From: an uncultured Rikenellaceae bacterium
GTDB taxonomy: Bacteria; Bacteroidota; Bacteroidia; Bacteroidales; Rikenellaceae
Length of the DNA: 13,651 nucleotides
Direction of reading: 5' to 3'
Assembly (NCBI GenBank): GCA_947176715.1
Contig: CAMWRR010000019.1
Span: 1 to 13,651 of the forward strand
In this document: piece by piece, positions 6,621-13,578 of the stretch
Position numbering within the stretch: the first letter of the stretch is position 1
Layout: each line of letters opens with the position of its first letter
Made by a program: the position numbers and the translations under genes
Notes under the pieces: model-generated
What the model was told of the DNA's origin: nothing
Databases searched by the model: none
The model's input: the letters and a program-made list of their open reading frames with translations, nothing else

Positions 6621-6859
6621 TAATGATTCCGAGTAAATATATCTGTTGATGCGGTGCACCTCGCGGCGGGCATAAGAGAGGCGGTTTAACACCCTGCTTA
6701 TAACTCAACTACTACCTATTGCGAGCCTCCGTGGAGGAGTTTTCCGCCCGTCACGTAGCACGACGGTCTTTCCGCCACGCTTCAAGCCCGAGGAGCGGAA
6801 ATCGTGTTCGACATCCCTCCTACGTTCTGGCCAGAATATAAGTTTTGACAGGCGGCAAT
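6621..6859. other. Noncoding remainder of the nth-lepA gap
   Basis: I recognise no gene here. There is a small stem CCTCC-GT-GGAGG near 6727-6738, a GTGTTCGACAT sequence (6804-6814) that nearly repeats the arm of the preceding element, and TTGACAGGCGG (6845-6855), which recurs in two other intergenic regions. Confidence 0.5.
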
Positions 6860-6880
6860 AAAAAAGGGGGACGAGCCCCC
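6860..6880 (-). terminator. Intrinsic terminator of lepA
   Basis: On the minus strand, GGGGG-CTCGT-CCCCC (6866-6880) is followed by six Ts (complement of 6860-6865). The stem begins at the last base of the lepA stop codon, an unusually tight arrangement. Confidence 0.88.
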
Positions 6881-8667
6881 TAATCCATCTTCAGCACCGC
6901 CAAGAACGCCTCCTGCGGCACCTCCACGTTACCGACCTGACGCATACGCTTCTTACCCTTTTTCTGTTTTTCGAGCAGCTTGCGTTTACGCGATATGTCG
7001 CCGCCGTAACACTTGGCCGTCACATCCTTACGCACGGCCTTGACCGTCTCGCGGGCGATAATCTTGGCACCTATGGCGGCCTGTATGGCTATGTCGAACT
7101 GTTGGCGCGGTATCAGCTCCTTTAGCTTCTCGCACATCTTGCGGCCGAAGTCGTAGGCGTGGTCGCGGTGTATGAGCGACGAGAGGGCGTCGACACCCTC
7201 GCCGTTGAGAAGAATATCGAGCTTGGAGAGCACCGACGGCTTGTAACCGGACGGGTGGTAGTCGAAAGAGGCGTAACCGCGCGATATGCTCTTGAGCTTG
7301 TCGTAGAAGTCGAACACTATCTCGGCCAGCGGCATCTCGAAGGTGACCTCCACGCGGTCGGTGGTTATGAACGACTGGTTTTTCAGCGTGCCGCGCTTGT
7401 CGATGCACAGCTTCATCACGGCACCCAGATACTCCGCCTTGGTTATTATCTGTGCCGAGATATACGGCTCCTCTATATGGTCTATCAAGGTAGGCTCGGG
7501 CAGACCGGACGGGTTATGCACATCGACCTCCTCGCCCTTGGTGGTGTAGACCTTGTACGACACGTTGGGCACCGTAGTTATGACATCCATGTCGAACTCG
7601 CGGTAGAGACGCTCCTGAATTATCTCCATGTGAAGCAACCCGAGGAAGCCGCACCTGAACCCGAAGCCCAACGCCAACGACGACTCCGGCTCGAATGTGA
7701 GCGAGGCGTCGTTAAGGCGCAACTTCTCGAGCGAGGCGCGCAGATCTTCGTACTGGTCGGAGTCGGTGGGATAGACCCCGGCGAAGACCATCGGCTTGAC
7801 ATCCTCGAACCCCTCTATGGCGGCCTCGCACGGACGCGAGGTGTGGGTTATGGTATCGCCCACCTTTACGTCTATGGAGTTCTTGATGCCCGATATGATA
7901 TAGCCCACATCGCCGGAACGAACCTCTTTACGCGGCGTCATCCTCAGCTTGAGCACACCCACCTCGTCGGCGTCGTACTCGCTTCCGGCGTTGAAGAACT
8001 TGACGTGGTCGCCGCTCTTTATAGTGCCGTTCATGACGCGGAAATAGGCTATGATGCCGCGGAACGGATTGAACACCGAGTCGAAGATAAGGGCCTGCAA
8101 CGGAGCGTCGTCGTCGCCCCCGGGAGCCGGTATGCGCTCTACTATGGCTTCGAGCACGGCCTCCACGCCCTCGCCCGTCTTGCCCGATGCGGCGAGGATC
8201 TCCTCCCTGCGGCAACCGAGCAGATCGACAATCTGGTCTTTGACCTCGTCGACCATAGCGGCGGCCATGTCTATCTTGTTGAGCACGGGTATTATCTCAA
8301 GGTCGTGCTCCAGCGCCAAGTATAGATTGGAGATAGTCTGCGCCTGTATGCCCTGTGTGGCGTCCACCACGAGCAACGCCCCCTCGCACGAGGCTATGGC
8401 GCGCGACACCTCGTACGAGAAGTCGACATGGCCCGGGGTGTCTATCAGGTTGAGCACGTAAGGGGTACCCTTGTAGTCATAGTCCATCTGTATGGCGTGG
8501 CTCTTGATGGTGATGCCCTTCTCGCGTTCGAGGTCCATGTCGTCGAGCACCTGAGCCTGAGCCTCGCGCTCCGACACCGTTTCGGTCACCTCCAACAGAC
8601 GGTCCGCCAAGGTGCTCTTGCCGTGGTCGATATGAGCTATGATACAGAAGTTACGTATGTTTTTCAT
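6880..8667 (-). CDS. lepA: Elongation factor 4 (LepA), ribosomal GTPase
   Basis: A 595-residue LepA/EF4, close to the ~600 residues usual for the family. It is a ribosome-binding GTPase linked to 30S biogenesis and initiation, and reported to back-translocate stalled ribosomes. G1 is AHIDHGKST (11-19), the G2 region is LEREKGITI (46-54), G3 is DTPGH (76-80) and G4 is NKID (130-133). EF-G-like domains follow, with LGFGFRCGFLGLLHMEI in the G''-less middle part. The LepA-specific C-terminal domain is complete (CYGGDISRKRKLLEKQKKGKKRMR, then VPQEAFLAVLK). I start at the ATG of MKNIRNFCIIAHIDHGKST (8665-8667); the frame is open to 8712 but the 15 extra residues are not family-like. It is monocistronic as far as the sequence shows, without the lepB neighbour found in Proteobacteria. 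Confidence 0.97.
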   Translation of the reverse strand: MKNIRNFCIIAHIDHGKSTLADRLLEVTETVSEREAQAQVLDDMDLEREKGITIKSHAIQMDYDYKGTPYVLNLIDTPGHVDFSYEVSRAIASCEGALLVVDATQGIQAQTISNLYLALEHDLEIIPVLNKIDMAAAMVDEVKDQIVDLLGCRREEILAASGKTGEGVEAVLEAIVERIPAPGGDDDAPLQALIFDSVFNPFRGIIAYFRVMNGTIKSGDHVKFFNAGSEYDADEVGVLKLRMTPRKEVRSGDVGYIISGIKNSIDVKVGDTITHTSRPCEAAIEGFEDVKPMVFAGVYPTDSDQYEDLRASLEKLRLNDASLTFEPESSLALGFGFRCGFLGLLHMEIIQERLYREFDMDVITTVPNVSYKVYTTKGEEVDVHNPSGLPEPTLIDHIEEPYISAQIITKAEYLGAVMKLCIDKRGTLKNQSFITTDRVEVTFEMPLAEIVFDFYDKLKSISRGYASFDYHPSGYKPSVLSKLDILLNGEGVDALSSLIHRDHAYDFGRKMCEKLKELIPRQQFDIAIQAAIGAKIIARETVKAVRKDVTAKCYGGDISRKRKLLEKQKKGKKRMRQVGNVEVPQEAFLAVLKMD

Positions 8668-8761
8668 CGTCTTACCAATATATAAATCAACACAAAACCC
8701 CGGCCGAAACACAGAACAGGGCGCTTACGGAGCCACAGACCCAACCCCGGCAACCGCAATG

Positions 8762-8793
8762 CAAAGATAATAATAAACACGGGTCCGACGAAA
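8762..8793 (-). promoter_or_regulatory. Probable lepA promoter
   Basis: The minus strand reads TATCTTTG at 8762-8769, a match to TAnnTTTG. The -33 position, 20 bp upstream, reads TTTC (8790-8793), one base off TTTG. The leader to the lepA ATG would be about 90 nt. A MITE-end-like sequence begins just upstream at 8795. Confidence 0.6.
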
Positions 8794-8794
8794 T

Positions 8795-9029
8795 TTAGAG
8801 GCTGTTTGAGGTTTAATGGAACTTTTATCGGAACATAGCTTTTCGGGAAAAACAGGTCGCAAAGGCCGGTCAGAGCCGTGCGACGGAGGCAGGACACACT
8901 CCGCATATATACGCACAATCAGGCATGGCATTCGATTAACAGAGCGACAAAACCAAACGCCCCCAGATGTTACGGCCACACTTCAAACCGCCTGTCAAAC
9001 TACCGCACACGACATATATCGCTCCGGAC
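8795..9029. other. Intergenic region with a fragment resembling the MITE-like element end
   Basis: TTAGAGGCTGTTTGA (8795-8809) is an exact 15-base match to the reverse complement of the right end of MITE-like copy 2 (4660-4674). It is followed by ATGGAACTTTT, also found near the left end of copy 1. The rest does not match, so this is either a decayed relative or a shorter member of the family. CCGCCTGTCAA (8988-8998) is the third occurrence of the recurrent 11-mer. I see no gene in the remainder. Confidence 0.5.
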
Positions 9030-9030
9030 A

Positions 9031-9060
9031 TTGATTTATCGTGTCAAAACACTATCTTTG
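9031..9060 (+). promoter_or_regulatory. Promoter of the PAP2-like gene
   Basis: TTG (9031-9033), a 19-bp spacer and TATCTTTG (9053-9060) form a full Bacteroidota-type promoter, about 60 bp before the ATG at 9121. Confidence 0.72.
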
Positions 9061-9120
9061 TGCCGTTGTTCGGATTCGTGACGTGATGTTCCGCTATCCG
9101 TTTCTCTGATACTTCGTTTT

Positions 9121-9759
9121 ATGACTGACAATACCGGCGCCTCATGCGGCCGAGCCATCGCCGCCAAAGCCGTCTCCATAGCGTTCCACCCGTTGATAGT
9201 GCCCACATACGCGGCTATCGCCGTATTGTTCGGCGGGCATACCATCTGGTCCATATTCATGCCTCTCCACATGCGGGTGACGCTTGTGTGGTACGTACTG
9301 GTGGCCACGGCGCTTATTCCGCTCGCCGTAATGCCCATACTCAAATCGGCCAAGCTCATAGAGAGCTATTCGCTCATCACCGCCCGCGACAGGGTTATAC
9401 CCATGCTATTCATGGCGGTATGTTACATGAGCGCGATGTTCGTATTGTCGGATAAGGCGGGGATAGATGCGGCCAGACGCTTCTTTATCGGGCCGGCCGT
9501 CATAATGGTGTTGCTCGCCGCCATAAGCTCGCGCTGGAAGATAAGCACCCACACCACGGCCCCCGGAGCGGCCACAGCCCTCTTTCTGTCCATAACATAC
9601 GCGGGCTACGGCGTACTGACGGCAGGAGTGCTCGTGAGCGTGGTGATAGCCGGGCTGTTGGGCTCCGCACGCATGGCTACGGGACAACACACCTTGTCGC
9701 AGGTGACGACAGGGTTTCTGCTCGGATTCTTCGCCATGTTACTGTCGCTGGTGTTTTGA
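9121..9759 (+). CDS. PAP2-superfamily-like integral membrane protein, degenerate motifs
   Basis: A 212-residue protein with about six hydrophobic segments (roughly residues 14-39, 52-73, 92-110, 122-137, 150-180 and 196-212). It resembles membrane phosphatidic-acid-phosphatase-type (PAP2) proteins of Bacteroidota. The three PAP2 signature regions are recognisable but altered: ITARDRVIP (86-94) for the KxxxxxxRP motif, ISTHTTAPGA (141-150) where PSGH is usual, and SARMATGQHTLSQV (182-195) for SRxxxxxHxxxD, with R184 and H190 kept and Gln at the usual Asp position. It may dephosphorylate a lipid such as undecaprenyl pyrophosphate, or be a non-catalytic relative. It stands alone with its own promoter and converges on the desulfidase-family gene. 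Confidence 0.7.
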   Translation: MTDNTGASCGRAIAAKAVSIAFHPLIVPTYAAIAVLFGGHTIWSIFMPLHMRVTLVWYVLVATALIPLAVMPILKSAKLIESYSLITARDRVIPMLFMAVCYMSAMFVLSDKAGIDAARRFFIGPAVIMVLLAAISSRWKISTHTTAPGAATALFLSITYAGYGVLTAGVLVSVVIAGLLGSARMATGQHTLSQVTTGFLLGFFAMLLSLVF

Positions 9760-9795
9760 CCGGTAACGCCCCGTCTCATCGGATGCGCCGCTTAT

Positions 9796-9845
9796 AAAAA
9801 AGAGCTTTGTCTCCCTGCGGAACCACCCGCCGAAAGACAAAGCCC
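9796..9845 (-). terminator. Intrinsic terminator of the L-cysteine desulfidase-family gene
   Basis: On the minus strand, GGGCTTTGTCT pairs with AGACAAAGCTC (9835-9845 with 9802-9812), with a further short stem inside, followed by six Ts (complement of 9796-9801). It begins about 25 bp after the stop codon. The plus strand has no T-tract after the stem, so it mainly serves the minus gene. Confidence 0.88.
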
Positions 9846-9869
9846 CTCTACGAACGACAGGCAATAGCC

Positions 9870-11153
9870 TTATTTCCCTGTCATTATATCGAGCACCAAA
9901 CGGTCGGTGGTCTCCATTCCCTTGGTACCTATCAGCGTAAGATTACGTATGCAGAGGTCTACATCGTCGTCTATTATGCCCTCGACGGACGATACGTGCT
10001 TGCCCTCCATTGCCAACATGGCCGACAATACGGCAGTGGATACGCCGCTCGTCAGCTTCATGGCGCAACTGGGCTTGGCACCATCGCAAATCATACCCGT
10101 AAGGTTTGCTATCATGTTCTTGACCGCGAACGATATCTGCTCGTAGCCTCCGCCCATGAGCAATGTGATGCCGCAACTCGACCCCGTGGCGGCCACCACG
10201 CATCCGCACAACGCCGAAAGACGACCGAGGCTCTGTTTGATATATATGGCGGTCAGATGGCTCATTATCAACGCCCTGACCAGCTCGTCCTCGCTCTTGC
10301 CCTTGTCGCGGGCGAATATCACAACAGGCAACGTGGCCGCTATACCCTGATTACCGCTGCCCGAATTGCTCATTACCGGCACCATAGCGCCACCCATACG
10401 GGCATCGCACGCCGCCGAGGTATAGGAGAGTATGTGCGAGAATATGCTGTCGCCCATTATCTCCCTCTCGTAAGTGCCGCGCATGGTCTTGCCCAGACCG
10501 TGTCCGAAGTCGCCCTCGAACGACTGCTCCGCCGCGGCCTTGTTGAGACGTGCGCTATCGAGTATGAAACGGATGTCGTCCAAAGGGGCGGTAGTGGCGA
10601 AATCGTAGACCTTACGAAGCGACAAAGAGACTTTGCCTCCGTCGTCGGCACACTCTTCCGAGGAGGAGCCTTTGTCGAGAAGCACCTCTCCGTCGCGCTC
10701 CAGATATATGAAATTGGTGTGCATGGAGGCTATCACGGCCTTGGACGAGTGACCGCCGGACCGCGCCTCCGTCTCTATGTACAGCTTCTCCGAGATATTG
10801 TCCTTGAGCGATATCCTTATCTTTCCGGCATCTATCATGGCGCGTCCGCGTACGACGGCCTCGTCGGAACAGTCCCTGAGCACCTCCAGCCCATACTCCG
10901 ACCTACCTATCGACGCACCGAGAGCCACGGCTATGGGCAGTCCTATCATGCCGGTGCCCGGTATGCCTACCCCCATAGCGTTCTTTAGTATATTTGCGCT
11001 CAACTGCACCGAGATGCTCTCCGGCTCCTCGCCCAGAAGCTCGGCGGCACGCGCCACGCACAACGCCACGGCGATAGGCTCGGTACACCCTATGGCAGGT
11101 ACCACCTCGCGTTTGATGAGATCGACGATCTCCTTTATTTCGGTTTTATCCAT
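9870..11153 (-). CDS. L-cysteine desulfidase / serine dehydratase-alpha family (UPF0597, CyuA/YhaM-like)
   Basis: A 427-residue cytoplasmic iron-sulfur protein of the SDH-alpha fold. Known members include archaeal L-cysteine desulfidase and E. coli CyuA (YhaM), which break L-cysteine down to pyruvate, ammonia and sulfide. AIGCTEP (20-26) carries C23, the position of the proposed catalytic cysteine. C316, C356 and C363 have the 40- and 7-residue spacing I recall for the cluster ligands of the archaeal enzyme; C318 and C327 lie nearby. SNSGSGNQG (262-270) and MGGGYEQI (333-340) are other family blocks. The start ATG (11151-11153) gives MDKTEIKEIVDLI, a normal N-terminus. No transporter or regulator adjoins it, so the choice between cysteine and serine as substrate is open. 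It is divergent from the glycosyltransferase operon. Confidence 0.9.
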   Translation of the reverse strand: MDKTEIKEIVDLIKREVVPAIGCTEPIAVALCVARAAELLGEEPESISVQLSANILKNAMGVGIPGTGMIGLPIAVALGASIGRSEYGLEVLRDCSDEAVVRGRAMIDAGKIRISLKDNISEKLYIETEARSGGHSSKAVIASMHTNFIYLERDGEVLLDKGSSSEECADDGGKVSLSLRKVYDFATTAPLDDIRFILDSARLNKAAAEQSFEGDFGHGLGKTMRGTYEREIMGDSIFSHILSYTSAACDARMGGAMVPVMSNSGSGNQGIAATLPVVIFARDKGKSEDELVRALIMSHLTAIYIKQSLGRLSALCGCVVAATGSSCGITLLMGGGYEQISFAVKNMIANLTGMICDGAKPSCAMKLTSGVSTAVLSAMLAMEGKHVSSVEGIIDDDVDLCIRNLTLIGTKGMETTDRLVLDIMTGK

Positions 11154-11181
11154 AACGCGTATATTTCAACCATTTTCGCTC

Positions 11182-11189
11182 CAAAGGTA
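11182..11189 (-). promoter_or_regulatory. Probable -7 box of the desulfidase-family gene
   Basis: The minus strand reads TACCTTTG (TAnnTTTG), about 30 bp before the ATG. The region upstream is A/T-rich with TTTTTG at 13 bp, which is too close to be a standard -33 box. Confidence 0.6.
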
Positions 11190-11334
11190 GAAATAATTTC
11201 CACAAAAATTAAGCGGTTTTATATTTTTTGCGACAAATCGTAATACAGTATCGACCTATCCACCAAAAACAGCGGCCGAAGAATCGAAAAAGAATTTTGA
11301 TTCCATTTCGACAGACTCATTAAATGAATTTAAT

Positions 11335-11342
11335 TATATTTG
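11335..11342 (+). promoter_or_regulatory. Probable -7 box of the glycosyltransferase operon
   Basis: TATATTTG fits TAnnTTTG, with transcription expected to begin near 11349. The box lies inside the longest open frame of the glycosyltransferase (which opens at 11324), so it argues for the downstream ATG at 11393 as the true start. No good -33 box is seen. Confidence 0.55.
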
Positions 11343-11392
11343 CATGGGATAAATTGTGCCGCAAGGCCGGTTTGTCAGTAATCGCCGACCGT

Positions 11393-12142
11393 ATGAACTA
11401 CGAATCGAATAAGAATATCAACCGACCCGACCCGCAGAATGCCGGGGCCATCGACATAGTGTGCCCCTGCTACAATCCTCCCGAAGGGTTCATTGACGAC
11501 CTCGACAGAATGGTGGAGGCCATGCGCGCCATCTACCCTGAGCGGCGTATGCGGCTGATAGTGGCCAACGACGGATCGTCACGCGGATTCGGCCCCCAAG
11601 AGCAGGCCGAGCTGTTGCGCACCGTGGCCGACACCGAGATAGCAGACCTGCCGCACAGAGGCAAAGGGGCGGCCATACGCGCCGGGATAGCCATGTCGAC
11701 AGCGCCGGTCACTATATACACCGACATAGACATGCCCTATACGGCAGAGTCGATGCGTTCGGTCATAGACAATGTCATAGCGGGCTACGACGTGGTCATC
11801 GCCGTACGCAACCGCAGCTACCACTCACGACTGTCGCCGTTGCGCAAGCTCATGTCGTACGGCTCCAAAGCCCTCAACCGCATATTCCTGAACATACCCT
11901 ACACCGACACGCAAGGCGGCCTGAAAGGGTTGTCGCCCAAGGCCCGGGAGACCATGCTGAAAACACGCATAGACGATTTCCTGTTCGACACGGAGTTCGT
12001 GGTGTTGTCGGCACGCGACAAGAGTATGAAGATAACGGAGATAGAGACCACGCTGCGAGACGGCGTAGTCATGTCGTCCATGTCGGGACGCGTACTGTTA
12101 CGCGAACTGAAAAACTTTTTCCGCATAGCATTAGGCCTATGA
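11393..12142 (+). CDS. Family 2 glycosyltransferase (polyprenyl-phosphate sugar transferase type)
   Basis: A 249-residue GT-A fold enzyme. Nucleotide-sugar motifs are clear: IVCPCYNPPEGF (22-33), VANDGSS (57-63), HRGKGAAIRAGI (88-99), the DxD-type TDIDMPY (110-116), DTQGGLKGL (172-180) and DDFLFDTEFV (194-203). The layout is that of dolichyl/polyprenyl-phosphate glycosyltransferases (DPM1/ArnC/GtrB type), but without the two C-terminal membrane helices of GtrB. The C-terminus (LLRELKNFFRIALGL) is amphipathic and may bind the membrane. I prefer the ATG at 11393 because a TATATTTG box lies just upstream, inside the 23-residue extension that an ATG at 11324 would give. It overlaps the deacetylase gene by 4 bp (ATGA). 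Likely role: loading a sugar onto undecaprenyl phosphate at the inner membrane. Confidence 0.9.
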   Translation: MNYESNKNINRPDPQNAGAIDIVCPCYNPPEGFIDDLDRMVEAMRAIYPERRMRLIVANDGSSRGFGPQEQAELLRTVADTEIADLPHRGKGAAIRAGIAMSTAPVTIYTDIDMPYTAESMRSVIDNVIAGYDVVIAVRNRSYHSRLSPLRKLMSYGSKALNRIFLNIPYTDTQGGLKGLSPKARETMLKTRIDDFLFDTEFVVLSARDKSMKITEIETTLRDGVVMSSMSGRVLLRELKNFFRIALGL

Positions 12143-12915
12143 CTGTAACACTCGGTTTCGACATAGAGGAGTTCGACTTTCCGCTCGAAAGGGGGCGCGA
12201 CACTGACCTCGACACACAGCTCGACATCTCGTACGAGGGGTTCGACTTTCTGCTCGGTCTGCTCGACCGCACCGGAATAAAAGCCACATTCTACACCACC
12301 GCCAACTTCGCCCTGCACCGTCCCGAGATAGTGCTCCGCGCCTCGGCGGCAGGACACGAGATAGCCTCGCACGACTACTGTCACGGCATGCAGAGGCCCG
12401 ACCCCGCAGGAAGCCGTCGTGTGCTCGAAGAGCTTACGGGACACAGCGTGATAGGATACCGCGCCCCGCGTCTGGCCGCCACATCGTCGGCTGAGCTGGC
12501 CGCCGCAGGTTTCAGGTACGACTCCTCCGTGAACCCCACATGGATACCCGGACGTTACAACAACATGTTCTCCCCGCGCGGCATACATAACGATGGCTCG
12601 CTCGTGATCTACCCCACCTCGGTGGCGTGGCCGTTGCGCGTGCCGTTATTCTGGATAGCCCTGCACGCAATGCCGTTACCGCTATACGAACTTCTCGCGC
12701 GCACCGCACTGCATCGCGACGGACATCTCAACCTCTACTTCCATCCGTGGGAGTTCTCCGACAGACTCTCCGACAAGGCGTTCGGCGTACCGGGATATAT
12801 CACCGGGTGCTCCGGAAGCCGCCTCAGAGCCAAATTCGAGAGGCTGCTCGCATGGCTCACAGAGCACGGATGCCGTTTCGATACCACACGTAACTACCTC
12901 GGATTCGATGAATAG
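12139..12915 (+). CDS. Polysaccharide deacetylase (carbohydrate esterase 4 family)
   Basis: A 258-residue NodB-homology protein. FDIEEFD (7-13) provides the acidic motif 1, with D8 and E10/E11 near the metal and base positions. GHEIASHDYCHG (72-83) is motif 2, with H78 and H82 as metal ligands. YRAPR (107-111) is motif 3, and FHPWEF (201-206) carries the late catalytic His202. There is no signal peptide, so it should act in the cytoplasm, or on the inner face of the membrane, on a small or lipid-linked N-acetyl (or N-formyl) sugar rather than on secreted polymer. It is translationally coupled to both neighbours: it starts within the stop of the glycosyltransferase and overlaps the GtrA gene by 8 bp. 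This parallels ArnD or NaxD acting next to a polyprenyl-phosphate glycosyltransferase. Confidence 0.9.
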   Translation: MTVTLGFDIEEFDFPLERGRDTDLDTQLDISYEGFDFLLGLLDRTGIKATFYTTANFALHRPEIVLRASAAGHEIASHDYCHGMQRPDPAGSRRVLEELTGHSVIGYRAPRLAATSSAELAAAGFRYDSSVNPTWIPGRYNNMFSPRGIHNDGSLVIYPTSVAWPLRVPLFWIALHAMPLPLYELLARTALHRDGHLNLYFHPWEFSDRLSDKAFGVPGYITGCSGSRLRAKFERLLAWLTEHGCRFDTTRNYLGFDE

Positions 12916-13351
12916 GGCCACGGCACTCATACGCAGACTATACAAAAGCCCGTTCATGCGCTTTGCCGCGGTAGGGGCCGTTGCCACGGGCATCAACTAC
13001 GGCACCTACACATTGCTCATACTGCATTTCGACGACCTGTGGCCGGAGGCGGCATATATAGCGGCCTTTTGCGTAAGCATCGTCTGCAACTTCATCCTAT
13101 CGAGCTACTTCACGTTCGGTGTCGACCCGACATGGCCCCGTGCCGCCAAATTCCTGACGGCACACCTTGTCAATCTGGTCAACGAGCTGCTATTGCTACG
13201 CCTATGGCTGTGGATAGGGGTACCCAAACTCTACGCCCCGCTATGCGTATTCGTAGTGGCATTCCCGATAAACTTCCTGATGGTGCGTCTGGCACTGCGC
13301 GGAGGCAGAAAGCACAACGGTGCAGTCGAAGAGGATGTTCCGCATAGATAA
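12908..13351 (+). CDS. GtrA-family membrane protein (putative lipid-linked sugar flippase)
   Basis: A 147-residue protein with four hydrophobic helices (about 17-40, 47-68, 82-103 and 108-130) and the GtrA-like opening RFAAVGAVATGINYGTYTLL, then FCVSIVCNFILSSYFTF. GtrA proteins are thought to flip polyprenyl-phosphate-linked sugars to the periplasmic side. It overlaps the deacetylase gene by 8 bp and is the third and last gene of the operon, which ends at the terminator near 13394. The C-terminal tail (RGGRKHNGAVEEDVPHR) is hydrophilic. A glycosyltransferase that would use the flipped sugar in the periplasm is not in the window. Confidence 0.9.
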   Translation: MNRATALIRRLYKSPFMRFAAVGAVATGINYGTYTLLILHFDDLWPEAAYIAAFCVSIVCNFILSSYFTFGVDPTWPRAAKFLTAHLVNLVNELLLLRLWLWIGVPKLYAPLCVFVVAFPINFLMVRLALRGGRKHNGAVEEDVPHR

Positions 13352-13393
13352 ACCGGCCGGACCCCCAAGGCCCCCGAAAAGAGACGACACGAA

Positions 13394-13437
13394 AAAAGGC
13401 CTCCCTCTATCTATCCTAAAGGAGACCTTTTGTTTTT
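13394..13437. terminator. Bidirectional intrinsic terminator between the GtrA operon and the tRNA genes
   Basis: AAAAGG-C-CTCC (13394-13404) pairs with GGAG-A-CCTTTT (13421-13431). On the plus strand it runs into TTTTGTTTTT. On the minus strand the same stem is followed by six Ts (complement of 13392-13397). It therefore can end both the gtrA transcript and the tRNA transcript. Confidence 0.85.
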
Positions 13438-13438
13438 G

Positions 13439-13510
13439 AGCTGATGACGAGATTTGAACTCGTGACCCCTTCCTTACCAAGGAAGTACTCTACCCCTGAG
13501 CTACATCAGC
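13439..13510 (-). tRNA. tRNA-Thr (anticodon GGT)
   Basis: The complement folds as a complete 72-nt cloverleaf: acceptor GCTGATG/CATCAGC, D-arm GCTC...GAGT, anticodon stem CTTCC/GGAAG with loop TTGGTAA (anticodon GGT, reading ACC/ACT), and T-arm ACGAG-TTCAAAT-CTCGT. The discriminator base is T. CCA is not encoded (the flank reads CAAAA), so it must be added after transcription. Confidence 0.97.
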
Positions 13511-13546
13511 AATATGATGTCTTTTACCGATCTGCCGACCGCTTAT

Positions 13547-13574
13547 AAAAAACAAACGCTTCCGTTTACGGAAG
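13547..13574 (-). terminator. Terminator-like hairpin between the two tRNA genes
   Basis: CTTCCG-TAAA-CGGAAG on the minus strand (13559-13574) is followed after CGTTTG by a run of six Ts (complement of 13547-13552). It begins 4 nt after the 3' end of tRNA-Gly. It would separate tRNA-Gly from tRNA-Thr transcriptionally, or act as an attenuator or processing signal. I see no clear promoter for tRNA-Thr in the remaining gap. Confidence 0.65.
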
Positions 13575-13578
13575 AGAG

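Noticed and set aside
7159..8325. 388-codon plus-strand frame opposite lepA
   Set aside because: It is entirely antisense to a well-supported lepA and has the Val/Leu/Tyr/His-rich composition typical of an antisense shadow in this codon usage; no recognisable motif.
8664..8979. Two overlapping ~84-codon minus-strand frames upstream of lepA
   Set aside because: They cover the lepA promoter and the MITE-end fragment and show no protein-like conservation or motif.
9807..10988. 393-codon plus-strand frame opposite the desulfidase-family gene
   Set aside because: It starts in the terminator of the real gene, is antisense along its length and has Tyr/His/Arg-rich shadow composition with no domain.
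11324..11392. 23-residue N-terminal extension of the glycosyltransferase
   Set aside because: A TATATTTG -7 box lies inside it, so the transcript most likely begins after the upstream ATG.
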